NCBI GenBank assembly: GCA_030280995.1
Contig: JASXTE010000015.1
Coordinates: 17,994,001-18,058,000, forward strand
Length of the DNA: 64,000 nt
Reading direction: 5' to 3'
Origin: Hemileia vastatrix
Lineage: Eukaryota; Basidiomycota; Pucciniomycetes; Pucciniales; Zaghouaniaceae
Below are positions 31,938 through 42,246 of this stretch, piece after piece. Both the position numbers and the translations under genes were made by a program. Below the pieces are notes generated by a model. That model searched no databases. It saw only the letters and a list, made by a program, of their open reading frames with translations, and was not told the origin of the DNA. Numbering within the stretch: position 1 is the stretch's first letter; the number at the start of each line of letters is the position of its first letter.

Positions 31938-32760
31938 TGTCAGCCAGGCTACTAGACTTACCCAGTGAAATAATTAATTATTTACTGGATGAAGCCGCAC
32001 CCTATCATTTTTAATTATCATTTAATTATCATTTAGTTACATTAAAATTAGTTATAATAAATTAACTAATTACAAAATGTTAAAATTAAATTAATTAATT
32101 AAATAAATAATTAAAATTAAAATTATAATTTTGTCCCTTATATTTTTCTCTAACACCGTGCTCATTTGACAGGTTGGGAAAAAATAAAATTTTATATTAA
32201 AAAATAAATACAAAGATAAAATAAGATTTAAATATTCAAATAATATTAAATATATAAAAAAAAATCAAATTTCTTATTTAGGGTTGACTTTTACAGTAAA
32301 TATTAAAAATATTGATGTATTTCTGACATACTCTGTAAATACATCTTTTTGACGCCTTCTTTTTAGAATAACTTTATTAATTGAAATACTCTTTCTGGAA
32401 TGTTCTTTTTCTCTCTCTTTTCCTACTGTTTTTAGAATTTGTTTTCCGTGCTTTGTCTCTCCTTTGCCTATAAAAGGCCTCTCTTTTTGTTGTCTTTTGA
32501 TCATTCTATTTTACCAACTCATTTTATTACAACAATAACCAACTAAACACTTATTATTATATTCTATATTATTAGTATTTACAATAGCGTAATTCTAATT
32601 TATAATTTATATTAATATTTTAATCCTACCTCTTTTATTGAGTAAAAAATTCATCTTTGAATTAAGAAATACGTACAAATTTGTTGAGAACCCATTTAAG
32701 CCTTTTAAATCCTCGTAGAACTACGTACCAAATCATCTAGAATAAAAGTATACCTTGACA
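31938..32760 (+). repeat. 3' LTR of element E
   Basis: 823 bp, almost identical to the 5' copy; noted differences are single-base changes such as GCCGC/GCTGC, one extra A in an A run, and AATCATCTAGAATA against AATCTTCTAGACTA near the end. Low divergence implies a recent insertion. Confidence 0.92.
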
Positions 32761-33158
32761 GAATATCAAATACTATAGCGGTAAGAGAGTTAACAATCAT
32801 GAAGAAGAAACCTAACCTATAATTAAAAAAAGGAATTTGATTGGGATTTGGAGATATTCAGAGATAATGAAAAAGAGTTTTTGTATGGAAAGGATGATGA
32901 TAGTGAAGTTGAGATATTTTTTGGTAACCAGAAACTCCATATGTGTAAATTCATGGGAACAAAAGAATCTAACTTGTGTCTTGGTTCTAGTGATGAGAAG
33001 CTGCTTGACTCCAGAGCCTCTGAATACATGTTCAACAAGTCAGAGAATTTTTCAAAGTTAACTTTAAGGTGAAAGTAAATATTAGACAAGAAGGAAGGAC
33101 CATAGAAACTAAAGGAAAGGGAGATGCAGAGTTGTAAAATCCTGTCACCAGAAAAAAA
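32761..33158 (+). pseudogene. copia protease region, part 3 of element B
   Basis: After the GAATA duplication the element B sequence resumes. Fragments include FLYGKDDDSEVEIFFGNQ and then KLLDSRASEYMFNKSENF, the copia protease motif (L-D-S-G-A-S/T-x-H-M) with Gly changed to Arg. A stop closes the frame shortly after. No further part of B was recognised beyond about 33158. Confidence 0.6.
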
Positions 33159-33159
33159 A

Positions 33160-33352
33160 TGTGGGCACCTAATTGCAGGTGCCAATCCTTATCTTTGATT
33201 TGGTTCAGTTCTAGCTCAGCTGTAATTCTTCTGGAAAGACCCTACAATGAATTCTGAGCATGCTAGCTCACTTGGAATCAAATCTGAGTTATTCTTCTGT
33301 CACAAATGGATTGAGGGATTGACACCTGCTAGCAGATTCCAGGTGTTTTTTT
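33160..33352. mobile_element. candidate MITE-3 with interrupted inverted ends
   Basis: Left: CACCT AATT GCAGGTG CCAATCC (33166-33187). Right, reversed: CACCT GGAATCTGCTA GCAGGTG TCAATCC (33316-33345). The ends share CACCT, GCAGGTG and YCAATCC with a spacer of different length. Interior of about 130 bp is non-coding. No target duplication could be confirmed, so the element class is unknown. Confidence 0.45.
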
Positions 33353-34440
33353 GTGGTGTGTTAATAAGAGTAAAGTTTTTTTTCATAATTCATACTGTAT
33401 CCCTAATTTACCTTATTTTCTAGTTTCCCAAGCTCTAGTGTAGAGAAAAAGAGGGCTACAGTACACATCTTTCAGTAACACAGAAAAAGTCTCAAGAGTG
33501 CAGAAAAAGGCTCAATTCTCTAAAGTGCATTAATGGGGTTATAAGGAAGGATGGTTACCAAAGTGCAACTAAGGGGTCTTCAAAGAACAGTAAATGATGG
33601 ACTCTCCACTCACACATTTTAGGGGAAGTATGGATGTGCAATCAGTAGTGAGTAAAGAATAGATGGAAGTGTGTACTGAATTATAGGATAAGAGAATATG
33701 GTATGAACTTGTGAAAGTTATGGTTAGTGCTAGACACATAACACAGAGTTACAAAGCAGCAATAAGACATGGTATAAAAATCAAGCTTAGATAAGAGCAA
33801 TGACTTTTAGAAAAAGGGGTGTCCATCCAAGGAGTTGAAAAACACGTCAAAGAAAGAAGGTAGCACTAGGAAGACAAATAGGTTGCAAATAGCGCTCAAA
33901 GAAAGGATAAAAAATAAGATCCAAAATAGGGAAGTCATTTTCTTAGAGCAGATAGTTTCACTATTAGTAGGGACTCATGTGTTGAGCATGAGTTATACAA
34001 TAGGTATGAAGGTGGTAAAGTACCTATTATTAAGTCAGGAATCTCAAGAAATGTAGGGTATGTACAGGAAAATGGAGAGTTAGGTGCTAATAGTTGTTCT
34101 TTTCTAGATGTTTTGGGCTTTATTAGAACCAATATTTATGCTAAAAAATTTCCATTACATATTGAGATACTTAGTTACATTTTGATATTTTGTATTAGCA
34201 CTAAACTTGTGTAGGAAATCGAGTAGGGGAAGGAAACATAGGAAAGGGGCGCTGAACATACAAATGTATATAAGAGTAATCACTTTAAAAAGTATAGGGT
34301 GGTGAAGAAATAGAGTAGATATTTTTGATATAAATAAAAAGAGAAATAGAAATATTTTATTTTTTGTACATATTGGGTGTGCATACCAGAAGTAGCACTG
34401 CAGAGTTTTTTTATTGCTACATTAAGGATAGTATTAGATA
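33353..34440. other. no recognisable gene; probable upper LTR of an old gypsy element
   Basis: No domain-bearing frame was seen. The last 240 bp before 34441 has words shared with 35690-36104 (GGCGCTGAA/GAGCGCTGAA, AATCACT), so the LTR-like repeat at 34441 may extend upstream. The frames of 70-80 codons here are Lys-rich and lack motifs. Confidence 0.35.
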
Positions 34441-34728
34441 GAGGGCTTCAAGAGGGAGTGACTGAGAATACTAACTCTTACTGAGAATAGATCTAGCCAA
34501 CAGATTGATTACTTATATTAAAATATATTTCCCTTTTTTATATAGATCTCTACAAACTTATCCTACTTTCTTCTCCAATAAACTTAGATAACCAAACTTA
34601 CAATCCATGCTTACATTGTCTTTAAAACTAGAGTGGCAGGCACTTCTTTTATTTATTTTTTAAAAGAGGAGAACCAACCCATCTTGAATTGTGTCTAAAG
34701 CTTAATATTATAGAAGAGTATTCTTTCT
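34441..34728 (+). repeat. diverged LTR-like repeat, left copy (element F)
   Basis: It shares with 36105-36362 the blocks CTTCAAGAGGGAGT, AGAATAGA, GAGTG(G/A)CAGG.ACTTCTTTT and GAACCAACCCATCTTG, in order and with similar spacing. It is followed by TTGGTGTCCCAACAGTGGC, which looks like a gypsy primer site (TGG.G.CCCAAC.GTGG). I read it as an old 5' LTR of element F. Confidence 0.5.
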
Positions 34729-36104
34729 ACAATTGGTGTCCCAACAGTGGCAACCAGATTGTAAGTTTGGTTATTGATTTGTTTTTCAGCGTTTTGTCAA
34801 AGAGGATGTAATCAAGCTGGCTCTTCAAAGGGAGAGTTTTACAGTCTACAACAAGTGGATTGAGCTGTTATCAGAGGATAATGTAAGGCTTTATTAGAGA
34901 ATAAAGTTGGTATAAGATTTAGTGCTTATTTATTATTTTTGTTTTAGTAGTTAAAAGGTATAATGGAGCCTACAGCTACAACCTCTAAAGTTACTCAGGT
35001 GAATGCAAAATTCCCCAATTCTACATCACAGGTAGCTTATCTTTTGGAAAAATCAGCTTGTGTATCCCAGGAAGAACAAAGGGGAATCATAGTGAAGAAG
35101 ATAGCGATATTATAAATATGTAATTATGGTTTTAAAACAAAAAAGGGAAAGAGAAGCACAGAAGAGTATTTAGGGTCTGTGTGCTCAGATTTTGAAGCGA
35201 GATATTGCGCACAAAGGAATTATCAACTTAAGAGTGCAAGCGCTGAACATTATGGATTTGTATTTTCCAATAATTGTGTTATGGGTTAAAGAAGGAATTA
35301 TGGCTCAAGGAAGGCCTCAAGCACATAGTATACTGCACTGCGGCTAGTGTGGTAACTTATTGAATCAGGTGATGTAAGCTGCACAGGCTAACTAGTTAAG
35401 TGAATTTTCAGAACTATGGACTTAGTAATGAAGCCAGAAGGATGGGGAATTGATCACAGAAACCACCCAAGAGTGAAAGAGACAAGGATCAGTGCTGAAT
35501 GGTGTCAACGCAGGAAGTAGTGTTGAAACAATGCAAAGGTACAGTCATAAGCACGCATGTGGAACATGAGTGAAACAAGTTAATACTAGTTTTAGTAAGG
35601 ATAGGGTATGTTTAGGTGCTTTAGTTGTTAAAATAAGTGTATTTAGTCTTTTAATGGATTAGTTATTGTTTTACTAATGTGGTGCTAGAAACAGAACTGG
35701 AGATCCACTAGGGAACTGTGTCTGGAGCGCTGAAAAATATAAGAAGGAAAGTCTATCCAGAGAAAAGGGGAGAGTAGTTTTGAGTAGTTAGATGGAGAAA
35801 ATTGATATTAAAATCACTCATTAGATTAAAAAAATTAGAGACTCATATTAATACTTTCAAAATATATTGCGATATATAGCAATTTGTCTATTTTTGTGAT
35901 TACTCTGATAACAGTAAAAGATTGGATTTTTCTGCAATTAAGTTTTTAAGAATATATTAGAGATATTCTAAGTCTTTTAGAGTTGGTGCCTCTGTGTGTG
36001 TATTTCATATAGTATAGTAAAAAAGCGCAACACAGAGAGAATATTTAGATTCAGTAGGATAAACTATTATTAGAGTTATTTTATTTCTATAATAAGGCAT
36101 ATTC
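34729..36104. other. degenerate stretch between two LTR-like repeats
   Basis: It starts with the primer-like site and a short gag-like opening (about 34963: MEPTATTSKVTQVNAKFPNS). The rest has no recognisable domain and many stops; the second half resembles the upstream part of the first LTR-like repeat. Confidence 0.35.
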
Positions 36105-36362
36105 AAAGAGAGCGCTTCAAGAGGGAGTAGCTGTGGATATTAGCACTTATTAAGAATAGAACTATCCAGATAGTAATATTTTTTTTTCTTATCTTTTAAC
36201 TTATCTCTCAACTCATAAACTATCTAGTCAGATACTAGTATTACACATTATACAACTTTCTTTAAAATAAGAGTGACAGGGACTTCTTTTTAGAAATTGA
36301 AAAGAAGAACCAACCCATCTTGCATTGTGTCTACTGCTTAGTACTTTGAAACTCTCTACAAC
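36105..36362 (+). repeat. diverged LTR-like repeat, right copy
   Basis: It aligns with 34441-34728 (see that entry). It lies directly before gag-like sequence of element F without a clear primer site. It could be a solo LTR or part of a rearranged element. Confidence 0.5.
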
Positions 36363-36815
36363 GGCCTCAATACCACCTAGAGTTTTGAAAATTATTAGGT
36401 GCAAGGATGAAAGATAGCAGCTTAAGAGAATCAAAACTCAAGAGTTTTTGAGGAGGTTTAAGCAAGTGGAAGAAGTACATGGAGCATTAGATTTTGGTAT
36501 GGTGTGTCAAATTTTATTTTTTGTTGAAAATAAATTTGAAGACAATCTAGAGGAAATGGATGGTCACACAAAACACAGTTGTAGGGCGCTGAAAGCGCAG
36601 ATGTTAGAGAGATGGCCTAAAATTACTGAGTATACTAGGTATATGATCAAGGATTTGGATGCCTTGGTAAAAAGGGCAAAAGCTAAATAGGGTGGGGGAG
36701 ATACTAAAGATTTTAAACATTTTTTGACAAGAAGTAGATCAGATAGTAGATCATTTGGTCAGTAATTAAGACTTTAGTGATACTAGTGCATTGCTACCTT
36801 GGTTTTGTGAGGCAT
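36363..36815 (+). pseudogene. gag fragment, part 1 of element F
   Basis: One frame can be followed from about 36370 (PRVLKIIRCKDE, then a short RRFKQVEEVHGALD stretch) to a stop at 36688-36690: MVCQILFFVENKFED and LEEMDGHTKHSCRALKAQML align in pattern with H gag (KWFLEKYETAAGVDGA, MVKQIIFFIGD, WKLLCREMVDRWG). It is cut at 36815 by gypsy G and continues at 49222. Confidence 0.6.
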
Positions 36816-37906
36816 TGTAGACAATCCTATAGTACTAGCTATAGGCCTTGACCAAGGGAGTTGGAGTAAAACCAGAAGAAAAACCCCTGTCCCTTTAGAA
36901 AAATAGAGTGAGATTTACCTGTTACAGTAAATTGGTTCCTGTTACCACAAAAGCCCTTTTCCAAACACACTTGACTGCTTGATCAGTCAAGAAAGTAGTC
37001 TCCAGACAGACTACCACACCAAGAACTGAAATTTAGACTAATGTCCACACCAGAGAAAGCAATGATACTTGATGTAGGTTGAAAATCCACACCAGAGACA
37101 GCAATGATACTTGCTATAGCTTGCAAGACTATAACAGAGAAAAAAGTTTCTAAGTTAAGTTAAATGAAGAACTCACTTGCAACAAAACACAGCAAAGTAG
37201 TGGCCAACAACAGTGATAACTGAGTGAGGAAAAAGGATATCACCGCCAGATAGTTGAATGATAATTAAGGTTGCCCCAAAACTCCCTTAATCACTATATA
37301 CACCCAGACTACAAATCAAGAGCCCATGCACACCTGAAAATCCGGCGTTCCTGACCACCAAATTGCATAAAACCTCCCTAGAAGCGCTTCCAGCCCTTGA
37401 GCATTGAGGCAGGTGGTCTGCCTGGTGCTGGGAAGCCCGCCTGAGGTGGCCTGACCACCCTGAAGCCAGAAAACCACCAAAAACACTCAAACTACTTAGA
37501 AAATATACCTACAACTACTAAAACCCTTAAAACACATAATTACACTACAAAAACATTGTGACATGAAATAAAGAGAAAATTCCGCTCTTTCCAATGGTAC
37601 TAAGCACTTAACCCTAAGACTTAAGGTTAGCCCATAAAACACAAAAAATAAGATTCAACAGCAATCTTTTAAAGATGAATAGTAAGAATTTATCCCCCAA
37701 ATACTTATGCTATGAGAAATGTCCTCAAGACATAAAATAAAGAGAAAAAACAGGGCTATCCAATGGTAGCCTCCAGATCCCCTTAGTACCAATATTTGCT
37801 GCGTAATTCCAGAAAAATAACCAATTATTTGAGCAATGCCATTTAAGGCATACCAAAATACTACCAAATAAACCAACAAAGGGCTCCGCCAATGTTGGAA
37901 GACCAC
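36816..37906 (-). repeat. 3' LTR of element G
   Basis: 1091 bp; plus strand runs TGTAGACAATCC...GGAAGACCACA. An internal GC-rich patch (about 37375-37460) stands out in AT-rich sequence. It matches the G 5' LTR closely and H LTRs more distantly. Confidence 0.9.
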
Positions 37907-37917
37907 ATCCTCCCTCC
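37907..37917 (-). other. polypurine tract of element G
   Basis: Minus strand GGAGGGAGGA directly precedes TGTGGTCTTCC of the 3' LTR. Element H has GGAGAGAGGA at the same place (57567-57576). Confidence 0.7.
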
Positions 37918-37925
37918 AATAGAGA

Positions 37926-38574
37926 ATGTCCACATTCTCCTATACAACAACCACCATGTTCAGCTTTCTTTCTAAATCTGCTACTGACATGGGCCCCTGT
38001 CAATACTGCATTGACAATAACATCATCTGCTCCATCTCACCACCAGCTCATCCCTACAGAACCTCCTGTGATGCCTGCCACTCTAGAAAAAAGACTTGCT
38101 TCAGACCTGGTCCATTGTGTTCTGCAACTTCTTCACCTTCTACCAGTGCTAAAAGATCCAGGCCTACTACTCTGATCCCCAGACTGGTCCACAAATTAAA
38201 CCCTCCAAAAAAGAGTGTTTACACTACTACTACCACTACTTCTACCATCCCTGGTCCATCTGATGGTAAACACAAAATTTCATCATACTGAACTCCAATC
38301 TGACCAAATTCCAGTTCATTTTCCTCTTGACAGCAATGATGACAATGTGGGAACCATTGAAACACCTCTGCCTAACCCATTGCCCACCATTAAGGAAAAC
38401 TTTAAACAACATTCTTCTCAACAGAAGCATCTCCTATCAGACTATTTCCAATCTACTCCTGCTAAGAACCCACAGGATCTTGAGAAAAGGATGAACCTCA
38501 TACACCAATTCAAAGCCAATGCTGAACATTTTGCCACATATCTTGATTCTCTTCTGCCTCCTACTCTTTATTAA
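37926..38574 (+). CDS. antisense gene alpha of G: permuted Zn2Cys6-like protein
   Basis: Exons 37926-38265 and 38315-38574 give 199 aa; the 49-nt GT-AG intron has branch-like ACTGAAC. The ATG lies 19 bp inside from the LTR, antisense to pol. Cysteines 25, 28, 35, 48, 51 and 58 follow CX2CX6CX12CX2CX6C, the Gal4-type binuclear cluster count, but the basic residues (CDACHSRKKTC) are in the second half instead of the first, and a seventh Cys is at 65. A Thr/Ser/Pro-rich linker with a KRSRP basic patch follows. The C-terminal part is helix-prone (QHSSQQKHLLSDYFQ, KRMNLIHQFKANAEHF). Element H has the same intron phase and an exon 2 of identical length (260 nt), so the gene model is well supported. 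I infer a nuclear DNA-binding protein, perhaps acting on the element's own LTR; this is not shown. Confidence 0.78.
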
Positions 38575-38649
38575 TCTCTTGACTTAGAAATGAAACTATT
38601 CTTGACCTCTCCAGACTTCCTGAATGTAGCCAATAATCATAAAAAAAAT

Positions 38650-39085
38650 TCCACAGTTTATAGTATTGGGGGACTAATCCTCAGTTTTAAGTCTTGGGGG
38701 ACTAACAGCCATTTTATAGTCTTGGGGGACTCAAAAACCTCAGTTTATAGTCTTGGGGGACTCAAAACCTAAATCAAAAAGACAGAACCAGAGATCAAAA
38801 CATTTAAGACCCAAAGAAACAACTAACATTCTGGGGTAACTGTTATACAGAGCAGCCAGCTCATCAGTTACCCCCACACTTGCCTTAACAAAATTCAGAG
38901 ACTCCCCCTTGGATGCGCTCTTCCAGAATCACACCAACTTCCTTTTTCAGTTTATATTCCTGAAAGACTCAAACATTAAACCATCCTCAGTTTATAGTCT
39001 TGGGGGACTATACCAGTGTTCAGTTTAAAGTCTTGACAGACTGACTGAATTTTTCAGTATAAAGTCTTGAAGGACTGATGCATAA
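38650..39085 (+). repeat. array of a 22-nt AGTCTTGGGGGACT repeat (G)
   Basis: About eight imperfect copies of CAGTTTATAGTCTTGGGGGACT, at about 38655-38765 and 38985-39075. Each copy contains a short inverted repeat AGTC...GACT. Element H has about nine copies at the equivalent place (56310-56830). It lies between antisense genes alpha and beta. Confidence 0.8.
38833..38874. repeat. GGGGTAACTG / CAGTTACCCC hairpin (G, copy 1)
   Basis: 10-bp perfect inverted repeat with a 22-nt loop containing AGAGCAGCCAGCTCAT. A second G copy is at 42233-42274 and two in H at 54423-54463 and 54684-54725, with the loop also conserved. Confidence 0.75.
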
Positions 39086-39220
39086 CAAGGGTGTCTCCGC
39101 CTCCTTGCACAATGCACTGCTGCCAAACTTCTGAATTTCCACTCTTCTACACCATCTACACATAACTGGTAAATATGTTAATTTATCCCTTTTCTTCCCA
39201 CTATCTCTCCTTCACAAGTC

Positions 39221-40698
39221 ATGGCTGGATCACCTTATTTAAACCCATTGGACCTTCCCTGCTTCACAGCTCCAAAAGACTATGTTTGCAAACAGTGCAT
39301 CCACATATGCAGACCTTGCACTTTCACTCTTCCTACTCTTCAGGCCAAACTCTATAACAGGGCCTTTGATTCTTGCAACTCCAAAAAGAAAAGGTGTGAC
39401 AGAGATAACAACTACCCAATACCTCCACCTTCACCTTCACATAAATATATATCCAGATCACCTACCAGGTCACCAGAGTATCGGCCTGCTTCTTCCTCCT
39501 TGTCTTCTGCTCCTTCCAGAAGTTCACAACGCTCTACTCCCAAACCCTAGCCCAAAAGACCAGCTTTATCATCCCAAGAATATGCTTTCCTTTCTGCAAC
39601 TTCATCAAAAATGGCACCAAAATCAGCTCCTAGGCTACTAGACCGTGTCCAGGTGGCCCGCCCGCCTCATCAGAACACAAAAATCAGGCTCAAAACATCC
39701 AAATTCAGCCAAAAAACAACCAAATTCTTCCATCCAACACCAATAACTTAACACCACAACCTCCTAATGCTCCCAGAGCAATGCGTACCTCCGTCATTTC
39801 TTCTTCTATTAACACCAGAACAGCCAACACTGCTTCTAAACACAAAACTCCTGTTTCTCCAGGAGAAATCAAGTTCACCTCTCCTCTGGCTGCCAATTAT
39901 TCTTATGAATCTACATCCAGCAGATCCCAATCAGCCGCCAGATCATTATCTCCTGGTCCTACCCTCAATCAAACTGGCACTCCTCCACCAGCATCTAGTA
40001 AACCTCCACCAAGCAATAATATAAACACTAACAACAACCACAGCCCTGCTGCTGCAACCAGAGCCCAGGAACCTCTTTCTTCACCTTCATCTTCTCAACA
40101 CCATTCAAAGAATTACCCAGAAAATCCATACCTCCATCTGGTGGACCCTCCTACAATACATATTCAATACTCTTCAGCCATCCATATTCCCGCTGCATAC
40201 AAATTTGAAGATCTCCCAATCTGTAAGTACCAAAATAAAATACCAAAATATAATTTCTTCAACAGATGAAAAATTCCTGAACCAATTCTTCTGATTTTAG
40301 TTGGAACCCCACTGCCTGCAACTGCATTTGGAACTGGCCAACCCCTAGAAACTACCTTGACGCTGGATTACACTGATATGAAGCAACACCTTAGCATGAT
40401 GTGTTCAAACATGCTTAAAGCCTTTTCTCTTCATGGTCTATTGAATAATTTTGAGAAGAATCTAAGAAAACAACTCCTTGATGACCACTGGAAGATGTCA
40501 AAAATTATCAAGCACACTTTCCAGAACTGCATTCCTACTTTTATTTATTCCAACCCAGTTCCAGACCATTATAACCCCTATACTTTCTCCATCCGCCTGC
40601 ACCACAAGGAAAACAGTTCTTCCTCTAATCCAAGCAAGAAACAAAAACGCCACAACCATCTGGACCAACCGCCAGAGGACTCTTCATCCCATCATTAA
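39221..40698 (+). pseudogene. antisense gene beta of G: Cys-rich protein, at least two introns or breaks
   Basis: Begins MAGSPYLNPLDLPCFTAPKD. Cysteines 23, 26, 30, 33 (CKQCIHICRPC) and 52, 59 (CNSKKKRC) form a second possible zinc site next to a basic run. A stop at 39548-39550 and a frame change before about 39640 interrupt a Ser/Pro/Asn-rich middle; this may be an unrecognised intron or real damage. A clear intron (40223-40300, GTAAGT...TTTTAG) joins PAAYKFEDLPI to a conserved C-terminal domain (LTLDYTDMKQHLSMMCSNML, RKQLLDDHWKMSKIIKH) ending at 40698. Element H repeats the N-terminus, this intron and the C-terminal domain, so the gene is real to the family. The function is unknown. Confidence 0.6.
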
Positions 40699-40765
40699 AT
40701 AAAAGAATTTAAACAAAATTACCAACTAGAAAATAATAACAGCTAACAGATATATAAAAAAAAAT

Positions 40766-41540
40766 TATTTTATTTTTATTTTTATTTTTATTTTTATTTT
40801 TATTTTTATTTTTATTTTTATTTTTATTTTTATTTTTATTTTTATTTTTATTTTTATTTTTATTTTTATTTTTATTTTTATTTTTATTTTTATTTTTATT
40901 TTTATTTTTATTTTTATTTTTATTTTTATTTTTATTTTTATTTTTATTTTTATTTTTATTTTTATTTTTATTTTTATTTTTATTTTTATTTTTATTTTTA
41001 TTTTTATTTTTATTTTTATTTTTATTTTTATTTTTATTTTTATTTTTATTTTTATTTTTATTTTTATTTTTATTTTTATTTTTATTTTTATTTTTATTTT
41101 TATTTTTATTTTTATTTTTATTTTTATTTTTATTTTTATTTTTATTTTTATTTTTATTTTTATTTTTATTTTTATTTTTATTTTTATTTTTATTTTTATT
41201 TTTATTTTTATTTTTATTTTTATTTTTATTTTTATTTTTATTTTTATTTTTATTTTTATTTTTATTTTTATTTTTATTTTTATTTTTATTTTTATTTTTA
41301 TTTTTATTTTTATTTTTATTTTTATTTTTATTTTTATTTTTATTTTTATTTTTATTTTTATTTTTATTTTTATTTTTATTTTTATTTTTATTTTTATTTT
41401 TATTTTTATTTTTATTTTTATTTTTATTTTTATTTTTATTTTTATTTTTATTTTTATTTTTATTTTTATTTTTATTTTTATTTTTATTTTTATTTTTATT
41501 TTTATTTTTATTTTTATTTTTATTTTTATTTTTATTTTTA
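40766..41540. repeat. (ATTTTT)n microsatellite, about 775 bp
   Basis: Uninterrupted hexamer TTTTTA repeated about 129 times. It lies between antisense gene beta and the 3' end of pol. The equivalent part of H (55375-55470) has only a short, impure TTTTATTTCATTTATT tract, so the expansion is specific to G or this locus. Confidence 0.97.
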
Positions 41541-42246
41541 ACTACTAACTACTAACATACTTAAAATTTGAAAATGAAATTATGATTAAATATACAAAAT
41601 AATATGACATGAATTATTATTACAAATGGTATCCCCCAGCCCATTGATGAGCTGTTCCACTGATATCTTACCCACATCCAAGTGCACCTTGATGTGGATA
41701 CACAATTAAATATTTTTAAATGATTAATGATAAAAAAAATTAGAAATTAAAAGAAAATAATAAAAAAATGAAATGCAGAAATAAATGAAAAAGAAAATAA
41801 TAAAAAGAAAAATAGCATTGCCCGGCCAATTGATGAGCCTTTTCCCACCAATGCTTGCCCACATCCAGGTTACCCTGATGTGGTAACACCATAATTTTTG
41901 TGATTTTCCTCTTTACATCCTAATAAACCCCATAAAAAATTAAAAGAAAAAATGAGAAAAAAAGAAAATAATCTAAAACTACTATCTAACACAACCATAA
42001 ACACAGCAATCAGATGAAAAGAAAAGTAAAAGTCCAATCCAATGAAATGATCACTGGGTGGGCTCCCTTCAATAAGTAAAAATAATGGGAGACCACCAGT
42101 GATCCACCGCCACTCCAAAGAAACAAAGAAGCCACTCCAAGGCCAGTTTGAAGTCATGGTGGACTAAAACCTGAATAACAAAACCAGAACTAGGATTCAA
42201 CTAGGACAAACAAAATACTTGAAACAGAAATTATGGGGTAACTGTT
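41541..42246. other. non-coding 3' region of G with a duplicated segment
   Basis: Two related segments at about 41630-41702 and 41820-41890 share TTGATGAGC, CCCACATCCA and a CACATCCA...TGATGTGG inverted repeat. The H counterpart is at 55085-55345. No coding frame was recognised. A GGTAACTG...CAGTTACC hairpin lies at its end (42236-42274). Confidence 0.6.

Larger units (their letters stand above)
24001..32760 (+). mobile_element. Ty3/gypsy chromovirus E, structurally complete and young
   Basis: LTRs 24001-24822 and 31938-32760 (822 and 823 bp) differ at only a handful of sites. The target duplication GAATA is at 23996-24000 and 32761-32765. The internal region has a leader of about 1 kb, gag-protease and pol frames, a purine tract and a chromodomain. 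The only obvious lesion candidate is one in-frame TAA at 28948. It inserted into element B gag. Confidence 0.95.
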
